Notes under the pieces: generated by a model
Told to the model about the DNA's origin: nothing
Databases searched by the model: none
What the model saw: only the letters and a program-made list of their open reading frames with translations
Translations under genes and position numbers: made by a program
Shown here: positions 45,641 to 58,621 of the stretch, piece after piece
How the letters are laid out: every line of letters starts with the position of its first letter
How positions within the stretch are numbered: position 1 is the stretch's first letter
DNA from: Calvatia gigantea
Taxonomy: Eukaryota > Basidiomycota > Agaricomycetes > Agaricales > Lycoperdaceae
Direction of reading: 5' to 3'
Assembly: GCA_025093985.1 (NCBI GenBank)
Contig: JACAAK010000004.1
Span: 1,674,001-1,738,000 of the forward strand
DNA: 64,000 nucleotides

Positions 45641-46592
45641 CGTCGAGCAAGTCATACTTGACTTTGCAAAGATGTCATTGAGCTGGTAGGGGGTATTGCT
45701 GGGGGGCAAGGTCTTATAGCCGTGGATTTATAGGCCCATGAAGATGTAAAGCTGTGAAACAGACCCGAGACTGGGGCAGCCGTTGGCCCGTTACATCTAA
45801 GAATTGCCCATTCAGTTGGTCACGATCACATTACAATTGTGGGATGGCTAACTGGGAATTGGGCTCAAGATATCGTTACCCAATTACCCCTGTATTCATC
45901 GTTTTACCAGAATCAATAACATCATTGCCAACAATTCTAATGGTAAGGTAGTGACGAAAGGGGCAGGAGGTCCTCGATGGACGGGTTTACGATCCGGGAG
46001 AATGGGGCGCTTGCGAGCCTTGATGAGACAATGCACCTCATCTATGTACAGGGGCCGCTCAAAGGGGAGCAGTGGGGTAGGAGAAGAAAAGGGGGGATTC
46101 AAACATAGCACACAGGATCGCCTCCTGCGTGTTGTCCATATACCCTCTTTGTAAGGACTTACTTCGGACTATTCTTCAGTTCCACTCATTACATCAGCCA
46201 TTATGTAATTGCTCTATTTTCGAGCTTTACTGTACTTTCGTACACCTCAGTCTCGTTCTACGATTATGAGTGTATTATCTCACTCTAGATCCCTGCCGCT
46301 CGTTACAACACTGCGGCATGCATAACTAGAGATTGTGGCGCGAAAGGAACAGCACCTGGCCCTTATCTTCACCAGGTATTATACCAATCGTTTGACAACC
46401 ACGTGAATGTGCGAACTTGTTTTAGGCTCCTAATAGATCGAGGCAGTACTGCATCTACTTGTATTGCAATCTCTCGTGTTTCAGGCGGAGGCTTGAAAGT
46501 TGCCATAACACCATCTCTGCAGGTACTCAATCACTAAGCAACCTAAACGGAGACCCCTAGATAAATCTTTCTTTGCTTCGTTCCATCTCACC
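45641..46592. other. Intergenic, no gene seen
   Basis: CpG content returns to normal here. No family motif was found in any frame. Part of it may be upstream sequence of the N-acetyltransferase pseudogene. Confidence 0.45.
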
Positions 46593-47779
46593 ATGACACA
46601 TCAAGGTCTTTCATACGATGGGCTATACATCCACAAGGAACAATCTATCTTTGCTCCCGAGCAGGTCTCGCAGTGGTTGACGTGCCTTAACTGACCACAG
46701 CCTTTAACATCGAATGAACTAAGCGGGGGCAAGTTTCCAACCAGTCTAAAGAATCTGGCGGCATTGGTGCGCTGCCATGCCGTGACTTTCGTCTACGAAA
46801 ATACGTAGATGTATTAGTGGGTGAGGGTTTCCCGTGTAGTGGAACGGCTGATGAACTAGGCATTGGTAAGTTCCGGGGACCATGTAATGGTCATTCGCCC
46901 ACAGAGTCTATTCCGCCGACTGGTCGTCGGTCAGCGTGGCTCCTGCCGTTCCGGCTTGAATATCCTGTTCTTATGGATGCTCAGGGGATTGGGGTATCGG
47001 TAACTGTTGATTCTTGAAACCCTTGCGAAGTAAGGTGCCAATGGGTGTTTTCTTTCAGGGCATATGCTAGTCTGGGGCTTGTGAATGAGGTTGGTGACCC
47101 AGTTTCACCCCCAGAATACACTGTGCTGACACACATGATTATCTTCGTGCAACCCGGAGAAAGTAATGTCACATATATTGTGGATGTTGGTTGTGGCGGC
47201 CCCGGACCTACCCTGCCAATTTTACTGTCGGGCGCCGGGGACAGCATCATAATGGGAATTACTGTGCCAGATAAACATAGATTGAGGAAAGGCAGACACC
47301 CCGAGTCAAGTGTCGGTAAGGTTTTTCCCCCGAAAATGATGAAATTATGATAATCACACGCAACAACTGCAGATTCAAATGTGTGGATTTTAGAGGTACT
47401 GCACCTGTAACCGGACCGAGAGGATTTATGGAGGATTGTCTACATGTTTTACAAGCGTGAAGCATTCGAGAACGACTTTGAAATCACCAATCGCGGCTCG
47501 TACATGGCACAAACGGGGCTCCTCACCGAGCGAGTGATGTGTTCTATTCATCATTGGATGGAAGAGGACGCTGTACAGGACGTCGACCGCGCAGAGAGAT
47601 AATTGATTCGTGTTGGGCTGATGGGCATGTTGCTCAAAAGGTTTATTGGAAGCAGGGCAGAGTTTATCAAAGTCATTTACACAGAAGAGGAAAGAGCAGA
47701 AGCCTTTAGAGAATATTTTGACATAGACTTGAGTAAAGACGAGGTAGAGTACATTAGAGGTCGTCGAGCTGCAATATAG
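46593..47779 (+). pseudogene. Arylamine N-acetyltransferase pseudogene
   Basis: Remains of a fungal arylamine N-acetyltransferase, a cytosolic enzyme that acetylates aromatic amines from acetyl-CoA with a Cys-His-Asp triad. Recognisable parts in order: MTHQGLSYDGLYIHKEQSIF, FPTSLKNLAALVRCHAVTF, RLVVGQRGSCRSGLN with LFLWMLRGLGYR, an intron near 46999-47059, LTHMIIFVQPGESNVTYIVD, DKHRLRKGRHPESS, and a tail with EERAEAFREYFDIDLSKDEV. In-frame stops interrupt it early (after WLTCLN, after VYENT and two codons later, after RLMN) and again after DVDRAER. The usual catalytic Cys of the RGSYC motif is Arg in alignment. It ends at 47779, 84 bases before METTL3. Confidence 0.8.
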
Positions 47780-47863
47780 GGGGTTGTTTGGCATCTAGCT
47801 TGGATCCAAGCAATAAGTCAGTGAAAATGGCAAGGACATTCATGAAATTCTGAGGCCCTCACC

Positions 47864-49787
47864 ATGTCTGACAATGAGCTACGTATCGTGACAACTACTG
47901 CGCTCAAAATTCTACTTGGCTATGGGCCGAACGCGCTAGCTCCTCCAATAACGTCAATGGAACTCCTCACAAAGATTATGACCACCAAGTTACCCTCAGG
48001 TCTCTTCCACGAATCCTCTGCACCTACCCCGCGTTTTAGGCTCACAGATCTCCGTAAGCTGGAGGCTATACTCGAAGGCCTCTCACAACCTCAGGCATGG
48101 GATGAAGGCTACATCTCCACTTCACGCGACGAAGATACTGGTGAGATGACCGTCTGGGAAATTGGACTTGGACCAAGGAAGCTTAGCGCAGGGACCAAGA
48201 GAAAGAGAGTCGTAGACGAAGAAGCGGACTCTGCTGCTGGAAGTGGTGGTGAGGATGAAGATGAAGGAGGTGCGGTCGGGGGGTCGGGTTGGGCAAAGTC
48301 AGCACTTGGGAGTCTGAGCAAGGACATGAGGGCTGTATATGCTCTACTACAGAAGGGCACAGCCGGGGGAAAACTACTTGCAGAGCAGGTTGGTTTTACC
48401 GTATTCAGCCGCGATGCCCCTGCTCAATCCCTCGTACCACCAGTTCCGCTCTCCAATAGACGCGTTTGAACCTGTATGCGCCCAGGTAACTAAAGAAGAC
48501 TGTGCAAGGGCCCGGCTCGCCACCTCTCCAAACCTTTCCTCGCCAACAATCTGCGATCGCGTCCACTTCCGGCCACTAATCCGGCCACATACAGATCCAA
48601 CGCTCGGCCATTGTTCCTATCTCAACACCTGCTATTCCGAGCCGACGTACGCCCAGTCACCATCGATTCCCGCTTACCCCGGTAGTACATCTTCTCGAGG
48701 TCCCGTTTCTCTTCCCTCGGGTCTTGGAGCTGGTGGTCGTGGAAAGGAAAAGGCACCATGCCGGTATCTACATTACGAAGTAGACTGGGATTTAGGTGAT
48801 GCAGATAACGAGAAGGAGAAAGAGAGGGAGAAGGAACGACAGCGGGCTATCCAACTCCGGAAGAAGTCACATCGGTTGGATGTTGGTTTGGGCCCCTCAG
48901 GTAGAAAGGCCGCTCCGGTGAGTTCGTATTTATTTTGATGTTCATAGTAAAATGTAACCCTGACCTTTCCTGGACAGCTTCCGCCGCAGTGGATCAATTG
49001 TGACTTACGCAAGTTTGACTATTCAGTGCTTGGCAAATTCCATGTCATAATGGCAGATCCGCCTTGGGATATTCACATGAGCGTATGTTCATTGACACTC
49101 TTACAACCGTATGGAGATCCTCAACCAATTGCCAATTCACCTGATATAGTTACCATATGGAACGATGACAGATGATGAAATGCGTGCAATGCCAATTCCA
49201 GCGCTGCAAGATGAAGGGCTACTGTTCCTTTGGGTGACCGGGCGTGCAATGGAGGTCGGTCGTGAGTGCCTCCGCGTCTGGGGCTACACGCGCGTGGATG
49301 AAGTTATCTGGGTCAAAACCAACCAGCTACAACGCGTCATACGTACAGGACGCACCGGCCACTGGCTTAATCACACGAAAGAACATATGCTCGTTGGCGT
49401 GAAGACACCCCCCTCTCCAGGAGACTCAGAGGTGGAAATTAAATTCCCGAAATGGGTTAACAAGGGGTTGGATACAGATGTCATTGTGAGTGAGGTGAGG
49501 GAAACCAGTCGGAAGCCTGATGAGGTTTATGGCTTGATCGAACGAATGTGCCCTGGTGGGAGGAAGATTGAAATATTTGGAAGAAGGCATAATGCGCGAC
49601 CAGGATGGTTGACTCTGGGAAACCAGTTGGGACCCATGGATCAGATATACGAGGAAGATTTGCTGGAGAGGGTGCGAGCGAAGTGAGTGCGTCAGCAACC
49701 CTAATACTCATCTTGTTCTGACCTTGTTGCTGAAACAGATACCCTGAAAGAAAGGTCAGCATCCCGCCAATACCTGACATGAGCTGA
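47864..49787 (+). CDS. IME4: METTL3/IME4-type mRNA m6A methyltransferase
   Basis: Catalytic subunit of the N6-adenosine mRNA methyltransferase. Exons: 47864-48388, 48444-48917, 48978-49082, 49150-49682, 49739-49787; 561 residues. The C-terminal MT-A70 domain has [20 protein letters not shown], the DPPW catalytic motif ([13 protein letters not shown]), [60 protein letters not shown] and [11 protein letters not shown]. Upstream, CRYLHYEVD corresponds to the last zinc-finger segment of METTL3, and a glutamate/lysine-rich insert follows it. The N-terminal 170 residues contain an acidic low-complexity block. The last exon is short ([16 protein letters not shown]). All phases agree. It should need a METTL14-type partner, which is not in this window. 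Confidence 0.93.
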
Positions 49788-50082
49788 GTTCTTGTTGGCA
49801 AACCTGCTTTGATTGTTCATCTCTTGCAATTTATATTATTACTGTGCTTTGGTTGATTGCTTGTAAATGTAATATTGTGCTTCCATCTAATGACCTTGCG
49901 GGACATTGACTCATCTCCAGACCCGAGTTATAGCAGACACATCTGACGTTATATCTCAATGGACGATCAACAACAAACAAACATCTAACGAGCACAGGGG
50001 GTTCTACAGGAACTACGCAAAGCAACGAGCAGAAACAGAAAACAAGGTTATCCACGAAGCACTGGTATTCATAGATTTCTGT

Positions 50083-52316
50083 TCAAGCTGCGACAGCAAT
50101 GGTAGGATTGACGTGGATCTGTCCCCCACCCAAGCGGGGATCCAACACCGCATCAACGACAGAAGCGGTGCTAAAGTGACTGTTAGGTTGCAAATCCCCG
50201 CGCATGGGACCCAACAAGGGGTCAAACCTGCTGCGGGCGGCTTGGATTGCATTCATGTCAACGACAGCTGCTTCTCCGTTCCTCAAGCTGCGAGGCGCAG
50301 TCCCATTGTGCAAGCCAATTTGTTCGTCCGTCCATATGGTGTCAACAGTATCCGGAGCACCGGGTATACCGACACTAGCGCGTCCACCTGCCAATTTCCA
50401 GTCGTTAAGACGGTTGATGTTGAGTTCCTTGAAGACTTGATCAACAGCGCGGATAAGCCCGTTCATTTGTTCAAGAGTGTGCCTTGGCGTGACAGTGAAA
50501 CGAAGGCGCTCTTCACCACGGGCGACGGTAGGATAGTTGATGGCCTGGACATAGATGTTGTGTTCCGAAAGAAGCTTGTCTGACGCAGCCCTAGCAAGAG
50601 CGGCATCACCAACGAGGACAGGGACAATGTGGGAGGGACCGGGACTATGGGCAGCTTCATGAGCAATGGTAATAATAGCTCAAAACACTGGATACATACA
50701 CAACAGGAATGCCCAATTCAAGGAAACGACGCTTGACCTCTCGAACATTGATTTGCTTCAATTGACGGTCACCGAGGTATTCAGATTGGTAGGCAACGCT
50801 GGCTCGCGCACCGGCGACAGTTGCGGGAGGAAGAGAGGTCGTGAAGATGAAACCAGGAGCATAAGACCGAACCATATCAACAAATTCCTCTGAACCAGCG
50901 ATATAACCACCAACAGCGCCGTAAGCCTTTCCGAGAGTACCTGAAACACGGGTGAGGATGTGCGCCGGAAGTGTCATGAAACCGACAGACTCACCAGTGA
51001 TAATATCCACACGATCCATGACGGAACCAGGAACCGGGTGAGGGCTTCGACCAGCAGCGAGGTGAGCATCGTAATCCAAGTGTTCAGCGACACCAGCGCC
51101 ACGGGGACCATAAAGACCGACAGCATGAACCTAGTAAACCTCCATGAGATTTTGTTCTAAAAATAGGGTATAATTGGAGTTACGTACTTCGTCAAGGAAA
51201 GTTATGGCGCCGTACTGCTCGGCGAGATCACATATTTCCTTGATAGGTCCGATACTGCCGCACATAGAGTAAACACTTTCGAAAGCGATAATCTTGGGAG
51301 TTTCCTTGGGGTATTGTTTGAGCTTGGTCTCCAAATCCTCGAGATCGTTATGTTTGAAAATAACACGTTTAGCACCAGAGTGACGCATGCCTTGAATCAT
51401 GGAAGCATGATTCATAACATCGGAGAAGAGGATACAGCCGGGGAGTCTGGAACCGAGAGTGGATAAAGTGGCATCGTTGGCAACATAGCAAGAAGAAAAG
51501 ACCAGGCCAGCTTCCTTGCGGTGTAAGGTCGCCAATTCACGTTCCAATCCCAAATGCATCGCGCCATTACCGGCTATATTTCGGGTACCACCCGCCCCAT
51601 GACCGTACTTATCCAAGGTGCGGCTAAGGCTGCGATTAATTTTGACGAGAGAACCGTACCAAATACACGCACTGCATGGTTTCGAGGACAACCGGATTAT
51701 TTCCCATGCCAAGATAGTCATTGGCGCACCAGACTTCAACCTCGTTCTTAGAATTTGCAGTATGAGCGACGGGGAACTTGCGAGCAAGTCGGTTGATATT
51801 GTTAAAGTAGCGATAGGACTTGTCTTGGTGCTTCTTGTCGAGTTCAGCCTTGTAGAAAGCCTCATAGTCGAAACCGATATGCTTTTTGGTGGGAGCAGCC
51901 TTCTGGTGGAAAGGGCACCCAGCCGCAGCGGTGTCCTTCTTCTCAGTATATTTTTTAACAGCAGTGGCGGCGGCCAAATCATCTGCCATGCGGGCGGCAG
52001 CGCGAGCAGCCGAAGCGTGAGGGCACTGCTCGATGGAGGCACCGGCGGCAGGGATATGTACGCCTTTCTCCTTGTGGATTTTCTCGACGTCGGCATTGGC
52101 AGCTACGCTAGCGTAACCCGCGACGATTTCTTTGGAGCGGGTATTGAGGGCGGGTCCCATGACAGGGCATTTCGTGGCCCGTTCCGTCAGAACGGAGAGG
52201 GACGGGAAGCGCGGGGACGCAGATGACGAAAGACGACGAAGGGTAGAAGACTTAGTATGCCCTAGGAAAGGGCAAGCCGCTTTGAAGCGAGTGAAAGAGG
52301 AGATCCTGTCCATCAT
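50083..52316 (-). CDS. HEM1: 5-aminolevulinate synthase
   Basis: Mitochondrial PLP enzyme that condenses glycine and succinyl-CoA in the first step of haem synthesis. Exons: 52316-51673, 51623-51188, 51130-50700, 50644-50083; 690 residues. The N-terminal presequence contains four Cys-Pro dipeptides (residues 15, 50, 98 and 134: ACPFLG, KCPVMG, QCPHAS, GCPFHQ), typical haem-regulatory motifs. Core motifs: [84 protein letters not shown], and the PLP lysine in [18 protein letters not shown]. The C-terminal 90 residues are an extension rich in small residues. A two-codon-later acceptor restores the conserved MHRTLDKYG junction. An ATG immediately follows the first, so the start may be one codon later. 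Confidence 0.95.
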
Positions 52317-53874
52317 TGTGGAACTGGAGTTGGGGGAGAGTGCTGAGGGAGTCGAGTTAAAGTATCACACTTTTTCAATCCGTTTCAATGATGGCAGCTC
52401 CGACTTTCCAGCCAATCAGACGACTCCAATTACGCATCACCCTGGGTATATCAATTACATCAGTGCATCATATGCAAATATACCCTTCCCTTTACCCCGG
52501 CAGCCGAGCCTGTGCTTTCGATCTTCATTTCAGCGCGACACTCGCCACCAGGCACCATTAATTGCCCTGTAACACTATGCATGGCATCCACATCCTTAAG
52601 CTACCAATTCAAAATTCTGACCAAGTCAAATATATCTGTGGACGAACTTCGATGACACGAGACGTTGTACGTGAACAGCAAAACACCAACTTTTGCTCCG
52701 GAAACATCGCCCGGCTCAAACGCGATCCCGTCCGAGTAGGACGAGGTTCCACCTTCTTCTCTCTTAACTTAGTCTGGCACCACGGTTTCCTAATCACACC
52801 GCCCGCCGTCCAGGCTGACACCACGACTGTGGCCTGTTCTAACCCACACCGAGCGCAGTCATATTCTCTCCAGGAGCTAAAATTGGACTCTGCGAAATCC
52901 CCCAGCAACCGCAGTCTGCACGGCTTCAAGGCCTCATTGATACCATTGCCTATTTAAGCGCCAAAACTCCCAACTCACTGTTTCTTGGACCGTCCCACTT
53001 GTCAATATCTCAATCTCTCGACAGGCCCTCTGATAATTCTCTTTACTTTCATTTGAATCACGTTACCTCCACATAGACAGCCACCGGTAACGTTTATACA
53101 TTCGCGGCAAAGGAGCGGGAAGAAAGAAAAGAAAAAAAAAAGTATCACGCTTCGTAACCCAAACATGCTACGCGACGCTTCCTGGCGTGCCTTGCGGGCA
53201 TCCACCAAGCACAACATATTGTCTAGGAATGGCATCAGACAGGCTTTATTTTTTCAAGTGTCCATTTGTCGACATCCCCTACCCTCAGTGGACTACACTT
53301 GTGTTGCATCCCGCGGCCGATGACTTGGCATTCTTTCGGGACAAAATATATCATAGGTGTTAAAAACCTGACGAGACCAACTTCAAACGAGGGCTTCGGT
53401 AACTACTAATCAACTCCAGCCGTGGCCACCATCTACCTCAGACCTGGAGAAGAATTCTCTCAGCAACCGTCACTCACCAGACGAACGCAAACAGCCACCC
53501 GTCTCGGTACAAAACCCTCTTCTGGAGGCAAGTTCTATTTTAGCCGCACTGTAGTTGTGTTCGGCCGTTTCCTGACATAGAGAAGTGTCGTATCATAGAA
53601 ACAACCTCGGTACGAGGGTCAAAACATAACATTCAGATGTTGTAACTCTGCACCACTGGATTCCTAATTTTTTAGAAATCGTATGTCATTTGCGGTTATA
53701 GCGGGTAATAAATCAAGCAAGACTATGTATAGGCTCGCGGATAACACGACCAACATGATGGTAGTATCGTATATCAACAATCAAACATAAATTCTAGGAA
53801 AGATCCAGAAATCCGCCACGTCATTCCACCAGTGCGGTCACTGACCCCCGAGGTGGAAACCACGTACCCTGTAT
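52317..53874. other. 1.6-kb gene-free region
   Basis: HEM1 is transcribed leftward away from this region, and ARG8 (also leftward) ends at its right edge, so it contains the HEM1 promoter and the ARG8 terminator. The open frame at 52562-52957 has no recognisable motif and overlaps antisense frames. No repeat was seen apart from a poly-A tract near 53125-53140. Confidence 0.45.
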
Positions 53875-55552
53875 CTATAGTGCGGCTAATACACCTTCCA
53901 GTACATCCACTGCCAAATCCACTTCTTCCTTACCAACATTCAAGCTTGGCACTAACCTCACGGCATCCTTGCCGGCCGTCAGGACGAAGACACCTCTCTC
54001 CCTTGCAAGGCCTAGAACTTTTCCAGGTTTCTCCGGATCTTTAAACCCAAGGCCCAGGATCAGACCACGTCCGCGGACAGTGGGTTGTAGGTGCTGAGGG
54101 AACCATTCGGTGAGGAGCTGTAGGCGTTGTGTGAGGTAGGCGCTTATGGTGCTGATATGGGATACCATGGCTGGGTCTGAGAGACGACTAAGGACGTGGT
54201 GGCCAATCGCGCAGGCGAGAGGTGACCCTCCAAAGGTCGTACCATGGGTACCTAGCAATTCAACGGGGTTAGCGTGGATTAAATACAAGAGGATGTCACG
54301 ACCGACCTGTGGTCATGGTGCTAGCAACGGCGTCGCGAACAAGGATTGCGCCAATGGGATAACCATTCGCCAATGGTTTGGCCACCGTCACCATATCAGG
54401 ATGGGCCTCAACGGGAAGTGACGAGTGAGCCCAGAGGGTACCGGTTCTGTATAGGCCACACTGGGGAACCTATATCAACATCCAAAAGACCTTTAAATAT
54501 CAATGAAGGACACCTACCTGAATCTCATCGAAAATCAATACCGCACCAGCTTCATCACACTTCTTCCTCAGCTTTATCAACCAATCCGTCTGCGCAGCAT
54601 TAATCCCACCCTCCCCTTGTACGGGTTCAACAATAACCACGCAGGTATCCCCCGTTATCAAGTCAAATGCCTGAACGTCATTCAACTTTCCAACAGACAC
54701 GCCGGGCAAGAGTGGGGCAAACGGCGCTTGATATTTCGGGTTCGAGGTAACGCTCAAAGCTCCCATACTCCTTCCATGGAACGCATTTTCGAAGCACACG
54801 ATTTTGGTTTTCGTACATTCGACACTGGGGGCGTCCCATGCCTTGTTGTTCTTGAGAGACCAACGGTCTTTACCAACTTTACGAGCAATTTTGAGAGCGC
54901 CTTCGTTGGCTTCGGTACCGGAATTAGAGAAGAAGACTTGTAATCCGCTTGGAGGAGTAGTGGATTCATGTCCAGGCGCGAAGCCAAGACCACCCTCACG
55001 TTGCGTGATTTCGACTAAGAGGGAGGCAAGACGGGGCGCCCATTCATTATAATAAACATTACTAGTGTGAATGAGTTTGGACGCTTGTTCGTTGAGCACC
55101 TTAACGGAGTAAATAATTCAGCAAACCATGCAAATCCAAACTGCACTCACCTTCAAAACGCCCTCATCAGCGTGTCCCAGAGCATTCACAGCAATACCCG
55201 CAGTGAAATCCAAATATTTCCTTCCCTCCGTATCCCAGACGTACGATCCCTTCCCGTGTGAAAGCACAAAATTTGGGCGGGCGTAAACGGGAAGAAGGGG
55301 TGCCTTAGGAATCTTGTCTCCGGAGCTGGCTAAATCATACACAGGCCCCGCGTATTTAGTACTCGGAGCCCCTGGAAGCGACCATTGGGTTGTCTGTCAA
55401 CACAATTCAGAGGGACCTCAAGGGTTGCAGAACACGAGATAGTGACCCACGGCGAGTAAGCGGGAGTGTGATAGGCGACCCGCAAGGCTTTTGGGAATCT
55501 GGCGCCCACGGGTAGTGACAGAAATGAGATTGCAAGTCGCACGCCGATGCAT
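53875..55552 (-). CDS. ARG8: Acetylornithine aminotransferase
   Basis: Mitochondrial PLP-dependent transaminase of arginine synthesis that converts N-acetylglutamate semialdehyde to N-acetylornithine. Exons: 55552-55451, 55393-55151, 55099-54518, 54469-54307, 54251-53875; 488 residues, phases agree. An Arg/Ser-rich presequence (MHRRATCNLISVTTRGRQIP) is followed by LPVYARPNFVLSHGKGSYVW, KYLDFTAGIAVNALGHAD, VFFSNSGTEANEGALKIAR, FHGRSMGALSVT, EPVQGEGGINAA, LIFDEIQ, the PLP lysine in VTVAKPLANGYPIGA, GTHGTTFGGSPLACA and VRGRGLILGLGF. It fits acetylornithine rather than ornithine aminotransferase, from the GIAVNALGH and GTEANE contexts. Nothing is unusual apart from a 34-residue first exon that is purely presequence. 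Confidence 0.94.
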
Positions 55553-57184
55553 CGCGATGTAACCTCTGGAGACTAGAGCGGAGGTGGAACGTGAACGGTA
55601 GAGAAATGAGGAAACAACTGTCGCTCGGGATCGTTAAAACTAGAGGCAAGGAAAAAAATTGGAAGGACGCAGGGAAGAGTCACGACCAAAGGTTGAAATA
55701 GACTCCGAGTTTAAGCGTTTAAGATAGAGTCAAAAAGCCAGGTCAGGGTCGGACACTGATTTGATAAGGCAATATCCTCCTGTTCAAGTCGCAGCTTGGG
55801 CGTTCAATGGATTTGAACCAAACTTGCCAGCAAAACCCCAAAAATAGGCAAAGGTACTGCTCCCTCAATATACAGTCTAGGCGTGAAACTGGTATTGGTC
55901 CGCAGACGTAAAAGTAGTGCCTAGGTCCTAGCAGGCACTTCAAAACAGGGCAAGGGCTTTGGAGACGAGAAGGGTGGGATGGGTGATATGAGGGTGTTGG
56001 ACGTACGGATGGTGCCAATGACTTTATAGGGTCCTAGATGCTGTGAATTGGCTCACGCAACGCGACTGCTTCGTACAAATAGCATAAAGTACGCACTGCC
56101 CGATAATTGTAGCATGAGCATTTAAACCGAAGATTCGTCCTCACAAGCCGACGGGAAGCCGGTATGAAAGCCCATTTAGCGGCGTAAATGACAATGGAAC
56201 TACGAGAAGGAGGCAGGCTGCGAGTTACCTGGGTATTGGAGAAACACATGTACGGGGAGGACTTTCGCTCCACCCTGCTTCAGTACGAAAATCACAGTAT
56301 GTACTGTAACTTAAATGCGGACACGAGGTAGCGTCCTCCGATCACCACAAGGATTTGTCGTGCCATAGATACCTGAGGCCTGAGGCCTGAGTCCTGAGTA
56401 CTGAGTATTTACAGCTCCAGGCGCTCTCGCCCAGTCGTAGGATGGTGTTGTGAACGTATCCGCATCGTTAACACGAAGATACAAGGTTCCCAGCCCTAGA
56501 CAGATATTTCACAATTTTTGCACCCTGCAAGCGCTGGTTGGCAATTGCTTGGATTACCCTTTTCACCGGGGAACTTGTGTTTCTTCTCGTTGCATACAAC
56601 CCTCCCAGGCAGCACTACCTCGGTATCATCTACCACGTTGTCTTTCCTGAGCTGTTTGTTGTCCAATCCATATACGAGCTTACTAATAGAAATTTCCGGC
56701 AACCCCCAGCCTGAGGGTCCTATTCAACGCGTTCGCTTTGGTCCCAAAGTCCCCTTCCTCACCCCGATCAGTGGTGGGATCTCTGTTCTGATCCGGTTCC
56801 CGGGTATTACGGTCGTCGAAATGTTAGTAAGTAGTTTGCCGATGAAACACTATGGTTGTAGTAGGCTGCCGTGGCCCGCGAGAAGAACTGTCAAGATGGG
56901 CTTTGAGTTTTTGCAACGACTTGATGCTAGGAACGGTATGAACGAGGAAGGTTATCCCTCATTGAGGTTGGTGACAGGTCGCCTGAGACGAGATTGTTGA
57001 TGTTCAGAAAGGCTTTCAGATTCGGTACACATGTATTAATATCAGAGGATAACCGACTCGGTTGAGATTATTTTCTCTTTTGTTCGTATACACAAAGACA
57101 GCATATTCAGGAAGAGCATAAAATAGGCAACACAAGAAAATGAAAGTAAAGTGAGAGTTTTATGTGTTTTCACGAAATATATCC
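55553..57184. other. 1.6-kb gene-free region
   Basis: Lies between the 5' end of ARG8 and the 3' end of CWC21. Frames around 56450-57000 are open but show no family motif and overlap antisense frames. The only structured element noticed is the heptamer repeat at 56372-56406. Confidence 0.4.
56372..56406. repeat. Five-unit heptamer tandem repeat
   Basis: Five consecutive 7-base units of the form CCTGAGG/CCTGAGT, the last with ACTGAGT. Confidence 0.9.
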
Positions 57185-58479
57185 TTAGTCCTCGCTTCTG
57201 CTCCGGTCGCTGACTGACATGGATGAACCAGTTGATGCAACTGATCTTGATCTCGAGCGACCACGAGGTGACGCAGGCGAAACGCTGTTCCGTTTTCTGG
57301 ATAAGGGTGAACGAGAAGGCGAACGAGAATCGTCACGTCGCCTTGGAGGGGAAAGTGGAGAGTCACTGCGTCCGCGAGGGGAAGGAGAACGAGAATCCCT
57401 GCTTCTACGAGGCGGAGAATCTCGCCTCCTGCGCGGAGGAGAGGGAGAGCGACTATCTCTGCGAGGCGAACGACTAGGAGGACCCCTTCTCCTCGGGGGT
57501 GAGAATGACCGCGGCGCTCGTGTTCCATGAGGTGGGCTATCTCTTCTTCGACGGAAGGGGGGAGGAGATGGTCGACGAGGGGACAAGGATCGGTCACGAG
57601 GTAGTGGTGGTGAACGGTTGCGACGGGATGGCGGGCCTGGGCTGCCGGAACGAGAGAAGTGGCGACGTCGGGGAGAACAGGATCGTGAACGCTCACGACC
57701 ACGGTCACGGCGAGGACTTGGACTCCGCCTCCTAGGTTCATCTCTACCACGAAATTCCCGCCTTCCGGGCAAGGGAGGAGGTGGCATCGCATCTCTATCT
57801 CGATCGTTATTGCGCCGGTCACCGCCTTGTTCCCTTTCTCTCCTCAAGCGGTCCTCTTCTCTTCTCCTGAGACGTTCACGTTCCTTCCTCTCTTCCTCCC
57901 ATTTGGCCTTTTGAACGGCCATACGAGCACGGTCTTCCTCCTTCTTCCTTTCGTGCTCTTCGCGTTCAGCATTACGCTTAAGACGGAGCTCCTCTTGTTT
58001 TTCGCGGTCAAATGCTTCACCCTCTTGGTAATCAGACCGGGTACCGAACGCACGGGCCAATTTAGATAATTCTTCTTTCTTGGCTGCAGCCATAGCATGG
58101 GTATCCTTTGGCTTTTTTGAGGAAAGTTGGGGAAGCGACGCGAGGAGTTTGGCACGAAGCGCGGAAACTTGTTCCTCAATGACCGCCTCATCAGTTCTGC
58201 CACATAAATGAGGTTCGGGACGATATCTGGAACGGAAAGATATACTTACCCATTTTCTTCAAGTTCCAGCTGGAGTTCGAGGCATTTTATTTCGACTTTG
58301 CGCTTTCGCTCGTGTTCGAGGATAGCCTCGTCGGGTTCCCTGTGTTTGGGGGGAGCTGCTTCCCACGCAGCTTGTCTGTCTTGGGAGGACTGGTAGCTAC
58401 GCAGAGCCGAGAGGTTGCGTACGACGTAGCCATTTGTGCCGCTGCCGCGGGGAGTTGTGAGGCCGATGCCGTTGTACAT
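57185..58479 (-). CDS. CWC21: CWC21/SRm300-type spliceosome protein
   Basis: Spliceosome activation factor of the Cwc21/SRRM2 family, which binds near the catalytic centre through Prp8 and Snu114. Exons 58479-58250 and 58196-57185; 413 residues. The N-terminus is the diagnostic MYNGIGLTTPRGSGTNGYVV followed by NLSALRSYQ. The cwf21 helical domain spans about residues 45-100 (EPDEAILEHERKRKVEIKCL and VIEEQVSALRAKLLASLPQL). A charged coiled coil follows (AEREEHERKKEEDRARMAVQ), then about 190 residues of RS, SPxR and PPRR repeats, longer than yeast Cwc21 and closer to SRRM2. The gene is divergent from the hydrolase at 58622, with about 142 bases between start codons. Confidence 0.93.
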
Positions 58480-58621
58480 AGCGGTTGGCGGGTAGGAAAG
58501 GGATGCGTCACGGATGTGACCACGCAACGGGGATGACGTGAACAGCCTGCCGAGATGCCGGGTGGCAGTATAATTATAGAAGCTGCGAGAGGCTGCTGTG
58601 TGCATGACTTTGTACAGACAC

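Noticed and set aside
57219..57914. Open frames antisense to CWC21
   Set aside because: Same composition effect from RS repeats, with no domain in the plus-strand translations.
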